A stretch of DNA of 14,052 bases from an uncultured Oscillospiraceae bacterium. Lineage in GTDB: Bacteria; Bacillota; Clostridia; Oscillospirales; Oscillospiraceae. The stretch is taken from positions 1 through 14,052 of the forward strand of contig CAKTIH010000057.1 in NCBI GenBank assembly GCA_934565615.1, read 5' to 3'. Of this stretch, positions 13,533 to 14,052 are shown piece after piece. Made by a program: the position numbers and the translations under genes. How positions within the stretch are numbered: the first letter of the stretch is position 1; each line of letters opens with the position of its first letter. The notes beneath the pieces are model-generated. The model ran no database searches. It saw only the letters and a list, made by a program, of their open reading frames with translations, and was not told the origin of the DNA.

Positions 13533-14052
13533 TTGAATACCTCCCTGAACAGAGCGTCGACGCTCTTGCCGTACTGCTCTCTTATATCGTCAACGCTCGA
13601 CTGCATGTTCACCTTGCCGTCCTTGAGGAAGATGACCTCGTCAAGCGCGTTTTCAACGTCGCTTATGAGATGGGTGGAAATGATGACGCTTGCGTTCTCG
13701 TCATAGTTTCTGATGATGGTGTCGAGGATGTAGTCTCTCGTTGCGGGATCGACGCCGCCTATCGGCTCATCGAGCATATAGAGTCTCGCGCGGCGGCTCA
13801 TGACCATGATGAGCTGCACCTTTTCGCGTGTGCCCTTTGACATCTGCTTTATCGTCCGCTTCTCTGGTATGTTCAGATGCTCGAGCATTTTCTGTGCGCG
13901 CTCGCGGTCAAAGTCCGCGTAGAAGTCGGCATAGAAATCCATGAGCTGCTTGGTGTTCATCCACTCCGGCAGGCAGGGGCGGTCGGGCAGATAGCTCACG
14001 AGCGCCTTGCTCTCCTTGCCGGGCTTATGCCCGCAGACGTCGATCTCGCCCG
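13526..14052 (-). CDS. ABC transporter ATP-binding protein (N terminus beyond window edge)
   Basis: The frame is open to the last base of the window and gives the C-terminal 174 residues; the Walker A part is missing. In the visible fragment are the strand before the Q-loop region (EIDVCGHKPG), VSYLPDR (18-24), the ABC signature MSKGTREKVQ (70-79), Walker B LYMLDEP (90-96), the D-loop GGVDP and the switch His in STH (117). A start at 13999 would be inside the ATPase fold and is not real. The signature reads MSKGT in place of LSGGQ, as in YtrB-like ATPases, and the Q-loop position carries Asp (LPDR), also usual for that group. It overlaps the permease gene by 7 bases. A GntR-type regulator is expected just outside the window. 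Confidence 0.93.
   Translation of the reverse strand, partial: GEIDVCGHKPGKESKALVSYLPDRPCLPEWMNTKQLMDFYADFYADFDRERAQKMLEHLNIPEKRTIKQMSKGTREKVQLIMVMSRRARLYMLDEPIGGVDPATRDYILDTIIRNYDENASVIISTHLISDVENALDEVIFLKDGKVNMQSSVDDIREQYGKSVDALFREVFKC

Overview
The window looks like chromosomal DNA of a GC-rich gut-type Clostridia (Oscillospiraceae/Ruminococcaceae-like Firmicutes). This rests on an inference from content: a clostridial lipoprotein with a solute-binding module, an EFR1-type flavodoxin/ferredoxin, a YtrB-like ABC pair, an XRE regulator with a membrane tail, GGAGG-type ribosome binding sites, and a double-hairpin intergenic repeat of a kind I recall from many Clostridia genomes. Genes are dense and nearly all lie on the minus strand; only the TetR-family gene at 10072-10638 is on plus. 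I see no rRNA, tRNA, CRISPR array, insertion sequence or phage gene. No stretch over 300 bases lacks a gene.

Layout, low to high coordinates. (1) 30-2069: a large lipoprotein with an N-terminal repeat/propeller-like part and a C-terminal extracellular solute-binding domain, with no transporter subunits beside it. (2) 2070-2251: an intergenic region with a two-hairpin repeat that doubles as a terminator. (3) 2252-9004: a compact five-gene minus-strand operon read in the order alkyltransferase-like (ATL) protein, LOG-family nucleoside phosphoribohydrolase, HD-domain phosphohydrolase, MMPL/RND-type membrane transporter, and GLUG-repeat surface protein. Two junctions are ATGA overlaps, the GLUG start is 4 bases after the MMPL stop, and a very good promoter (TTGAAA-17-TACAAT) precedes the first gene. 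(4) 9165-10638: a divergent pair, an EFR1-type flavodoxin-ferredoxin on minus and a TetR-family regulator on plus. Three TGGACA boxes lie in the shared control region. Hand-counted 60-base rows here are 43-52% GC against 62-63% in rows of the neighbouring operon, which hints at transfer. (5) 10733-11215: an XRE regulator with two membrane helices, its own promoter and a strong terminator. (6) 11353-14052: an ABC ATPase (cut by the window edge), its overlapping permease, a hairpin, then a membrane-anchored erythromycin-esterase-family protein.

The least ordinary content is the five-gene operon. It joins a DNA-alkylation sensor and two nucleotide-handling enzymes to a lipid/efflux-type transporter and a surface GLUG protein that carries a large helical insertion. 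The MMPL-GLUG pair is the best candidate for an undescribed cell-envelope system, but this is inference from gene order and protein architecture only.
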